DNA of 64,000 bases from the NCBI RefSeq assembly GCF_036588685.1, contig NW_026963295.1, forward strand, positions 3,658,001-3,722,000. Direction: 5' to 3'. This document shows, one piece after another, positions 61,340-64,000 of the stretch (positions are counted from its first letter, which is position 1; each line of letters begins with the position of its first letter). The DNA is from Mytilus trossulus. Lineage: Eukaryota > Mollusca > Bivalvia > Mytilida > Mytilidae. Made by a program: the position numbers and the translations under genes. The notes under the pieces were generated by a model, which ran no database searches, was not told the DNA's origin, and worked only from the letters and a program-made list of their open reading frames with translations.

Positions 61340-61991
61340 GGCGTTTCGAATAAAATTGAGAATGGAAATGGGGAATGTGTCAAAGAGACAACAACCCGAC
61401 CAAAATAAAAAAACACAACAGCAGAAGGTCACCAACAGGTCTTCAATGTAGCGAGAAATTCCCGCACCCGGAGGCGTCCTTCAGCTGGCCCCTAAACAAA
61501 TATATACTAGTTCAGTGATAATGAACGCCATACTAATTTCCAAATTGTACACAAGAAACTAAAATTTAAATAATACAAGACTAACAAAGGCCAGAGGATC
61601 CTGACTTGGGACAGGCGCAAAAATGCGGCGGGGTTAAACATGTTTGTGAGATCTCAACCCTCCCCCTATACCTCTAACCAGTGTAGAAAAGTAAAAGCAT
61701 AACAATACGCACATTAAAATTCAGTTCAAGAGAAGTCCGAGTCTGATGTCAGAAGATGTAACCAAAGAAAATAAACAAAATGACAATAATACATAAATAA
61801 CAACAGACTACTAGCAGTTAACTGACATGCCAGCTCCAGACTTCAATTAAACTGACTGAAAGATTATGATTTCATCATATGAACATCAGGCACAATCCTT
61901 CCCGTTAGGGGTTTAGTATCATACCATCATAACATATATGAGAAGAACATAACCCGTGTCATGCCAACAACTGTTTTTAGAATAAATGTGT
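61340..61991 (-). mobile_element. 3' tail of the RT-like element
   Basis: Continuous with the ORF at 61992-62549. On the minus strand it ends TTCCCCATTTCCATTCTCAA, the phrase that terminates the 5'-truncated tails at 15690, 22596, 30190 and 60950. It contains TTTAACCCCGCCGCATTTTT and AGGGGCCAGCTGAAGGACGC (minus strand). Confidence 0.75.
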
Positions 61992-62549
61992 TTAGTTCCG
62001 ACGCAAAGACCTTATCAGTGACTCAATATTAATGCCAAAATATGCAATCTTTAATGACTTGACAACAGTATCGTAATTATATCCCTTCTTAATAAGTCTA
62101 TTCAAAGGTTTTGTAAGTTTATAAGGTGAATACTGACACCTTTGTGCTTTATAAAGAATATTTCCATAAAAAATTGGATGTGAAATACCTGAACGTATAA
62201 AAAGTCTGCATGTTGAGCTATATTTACGAATGATGTCTTTATACCGATGATAAAATTTAGTAAATGTTTTGACTAGTTTGTGATATCGAAAACCCTGGTG
62301 TAATAATTTTTCAGTAATACATAAATTTCTCTCGTTAAAATCTAAAACATTGTTACATACACGAGCGAATCGTACAAGTTGAGATATATAAACACCGTAA
62401 GATGGTGACAAGGGAACGTCACCATCTAAAAACGGATAATTAACGATAGGAAATGAAAAATCATCCCTTTTATCATAAATTTTAGTATTCAGCTTTCCGT
62501 TAGTGATATAGATATCAAGATCGAGGAAAGGGCAGTGGTCAAAGTACAC
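61992..62549 (-). pseudogene. C-terminal part of a retroelement ORF (reverse transcriptase-associated)
   Basis: The 185-codon frame contains FLDLDIYITNGKLNTKIYD, KRDDFSFPIVNYPFLDGDVP, YGVYISQLVRFARVCNNV and LLHQGFRYHKLVKTFTKFY. This arrangement (FLDL, KRDDF, Pro-rich loop, YGVYISQ) is one I associate with the region after the catalytic core in a family of animal retroelement RTs. Exact class is unsure (Penelope-like or another non-LTR type). The catalytic domain is not seen upstream, so the copy is 5'-truncated. The ORF itself is remarkably intact for a dead copy. Confidence 0.65.
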
Positions 62550-62941
62550 TTTTTAAAATCTTTTGAAACCCTTGGACCATTTAATATCTTTAATGTGATG
62601 CCCTTAGAATTGGAACAGTATGGTGTTTCTATTGCAAAAAAAACAAAACAAACCCAAACTCAACAAATCAATTGAAAAATTATAAAAAATATTCAACATG
62701 AAAAATGGTCATACCAATAAAGTTTGAAGATATGATATTTCGAATTATGTGAAAAGTGCCAATAGTGCCTCCTTCGTGGATTCCGCCGATCAAAAACTTA
62801 TATATTAGTAAACTGATACATTGGTGATTTTAGATATAAAAACAGTTGAGGACCATACCTGCGAAGGGCCAATGTCATGAATGTCAAGCATACTTCATTA
62901 TTTATTTGGAATAAATGTAAATGGTTTTTTCCTCGAAGGTC

Positions 62942-63115
62942 TACAGGGGCGGATCCAGCCATTTAAAAAAAGGGGGGGGGGGCAACCCAGGACAAAGGTG
63001 GGGGGGGGGGGGGGGGGGGGGGGGTCCAACTATATGTCCCCATTCAAATGCATTGATCGGCCAAAAAATAGGTCGGGTTCCAACCGCCGGACACCCCCCT
63101 GGATCCGCCAATGGT
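62942..63115. mobile_element. GGATCC-ended miniature element with long G run
   Basis: Starts ACAGGGGCGGATCCAGCC and ends CCCTGGATCCGCCAATGG. It contains an expanded G run (about 23) near 63000 and the core CATTCAAATGCATTGATCGG. Confidence 0.85.
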
Positions 63116-63657
63116 CCAATAGATATAATTATGTTTAGCATCCATTAAGAATAAAGATTGATGACACCAAACGCCTTCAAATATGACCATTAATAAAATT
63201 GGAGCATTCAACAACAAAAATCTTTAAAAAAAATCGAAAAATCATCAGCTTCGAAACTAATGATCATGATGATTAAACCTTCCTTTTTAGAAGTATGCTT
63301 AAGGATCCAAATCACCTTCAAACCTGGTAACAGATGGTACTAAAAAATAAGCAAAATAGACATACAATTACACCATCTTTTTTAGCATCAAAATCACCCT
63401 GAAACCTAGTTACTACATGAGTGTACTAAATATGAAAAACAAAATGACATAAATTTGAAGGGCAACAGGTGTAATAAAATCTTTTACAGTTCTTATTGCT
63501 ATCGAACTTTAGCTGTTTTTTTTCAGTTCATGAAATCAATACAGTCATACAACCACTAGAGGTCATTCTTAAACCTGGCTGGAGGTCATTCTTAATCTCG
63601 ATCAATTTTGCATTGATAATATAAAGGAAAATTCTGGAAATCCTGGAATATATTTAA
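63116..63657. other. AT-rich, nothing recognised
   Basis: No gene or clear element; AATCACC(T/C)T and AAACCTGG-like phrases recur loosely near 63310, 63385 and 63570. Confidence 0.4.
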
Positions 63658-63795
63658 GTTGCGGATCTAGGGTCGTTTTGGGGTTGGACCCCTATTTTTT
63701 TACGATCAATGCTTTTGGATGAGGACATATTGTTTGACCCCCCTTATCCTTGGTTGAGAACTCCCCTTTTAAAAATGTCTGGATCCGCCCCTGGG
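63658..63795. mobile_element. GGATCC-ended miniature element
   Basis: Starts TTGCGGATCTAGGGTCG and ends TGTCTGGATCCGCCCCTGG, core ACGATCAATGCTTTTGGATG. Confidence 0.75.
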
Positions 63796-63944
63796 TTTAA
63801 TAGGGTAACACAATTGTGCTCTATGAATCAAGGATATATAACAATAGGTTAGTTAAAACGCTTTATAGGGAATGTTTCTATGTGCGCTTCTGTACAATGT
63901 AAATGGACAAAAATAAAGCTAAGCAACCAAATGTAGCCTCAACA

Positions 63945-64000
63945 TAACAAAACAAGGAGATGAAGTGTGATTACCCAATGAGACAACTATATCCACTATA
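63945..64000 (-). mobile_element. Start of another retroelement tail, cut by the window edge
   Basis: GATGAAGTGTGATTACCCAA followed by TGAGACAACTATATCCACTA resembles the tail ends at 32100 and 51055. Confidence 0.55.

Noticed and set aside
62881-63148. Gly-rich and Pro-rich ORFs
   Set aside because: They are translations of a GGATCC-family element and its G run.

Overview
The window is eukaryotic: AT-rich, intron-bearing and dominated by dispersed repeats. The repeat set (retroelement tails, terminal-inverted-repeat (TIR) miniature elements, poly-C/poly-G tracts) and the proteins point to a bivalve mollusc, most like a marine mussel (Mytilus-type). That taxonomic call is pattern recognition, not a database result.

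Three genes are recognisable and a fourth is plausible. (1) On the minus strand, 25837 down to 9919, is a complete CASC3 (Barentsz/MLN51) gene. I resolved it into 12 coding exons with consistent splice phases and a predicted 1076-residue product. It has the conserved eIF4A3/RNA-binding (SELOR) region, a long Arg/Tyr/Asp-rich disordered exon and a Ser/Glu-rich C-terminal repeat tail. (2) On the plus strand, 35742-40759, is a complete six-exon gene for SOSS complex subunit B (NABP1/NABP2, hSSB1/2), a 212-residue OB-fold single-strand DNA-binding protein. The two genes are divergent, about 9.9 kb apart. (3) On the plus strand, 55645-56492, is a first coding exon with signal peptide and a Cache-like ectodomain resembling GPR158/GPR179 orphan receptors; the rest of the gene is not recognised in the window. 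(4) On the minus strand, 50396-49794, is an uncharacterised 200-codon intronless ORF.

Layout: 1-1157 is a 107/102-bp tandem array; 1.6-9.9 kb is repeats and the 3' flank of CASC3; 9.9-25.8 kb is CASC3; 26.1-29.8 kb holds a Harbinger-like element, a miniature element and two non-LTR retrotransposon relics; 30-35.7 kb is mainly retroelement tails and nested miniature elements; 35.7-40.8 kb is SOSS-B; 41-49 kb is repeats, including a perfect 38-bp-arm hairpin with flush 9-bp direct repeats and a 147-bp tandem array; 49.8-50.4 kb is the unknown gene; 52.9-53.9 kb is an internally deleted hAT relic with both ends; 55.6-56.5 kb is the receptor exon; 57-64 kb is repeats, including a retroelement ORF still attached to the tail that is scattered across the window.

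The most unusual signal is inside CASC3. Two of its 5' splice sites have been tandemly duplicated together with the adjacent exon end: a 34-bp unit x5 after exon 4, and a roughly 74-bp unit x6 after exon 10. The second array also contains acceptor-donor pairs that would form tiny cassette exons, two of which together are in frame.
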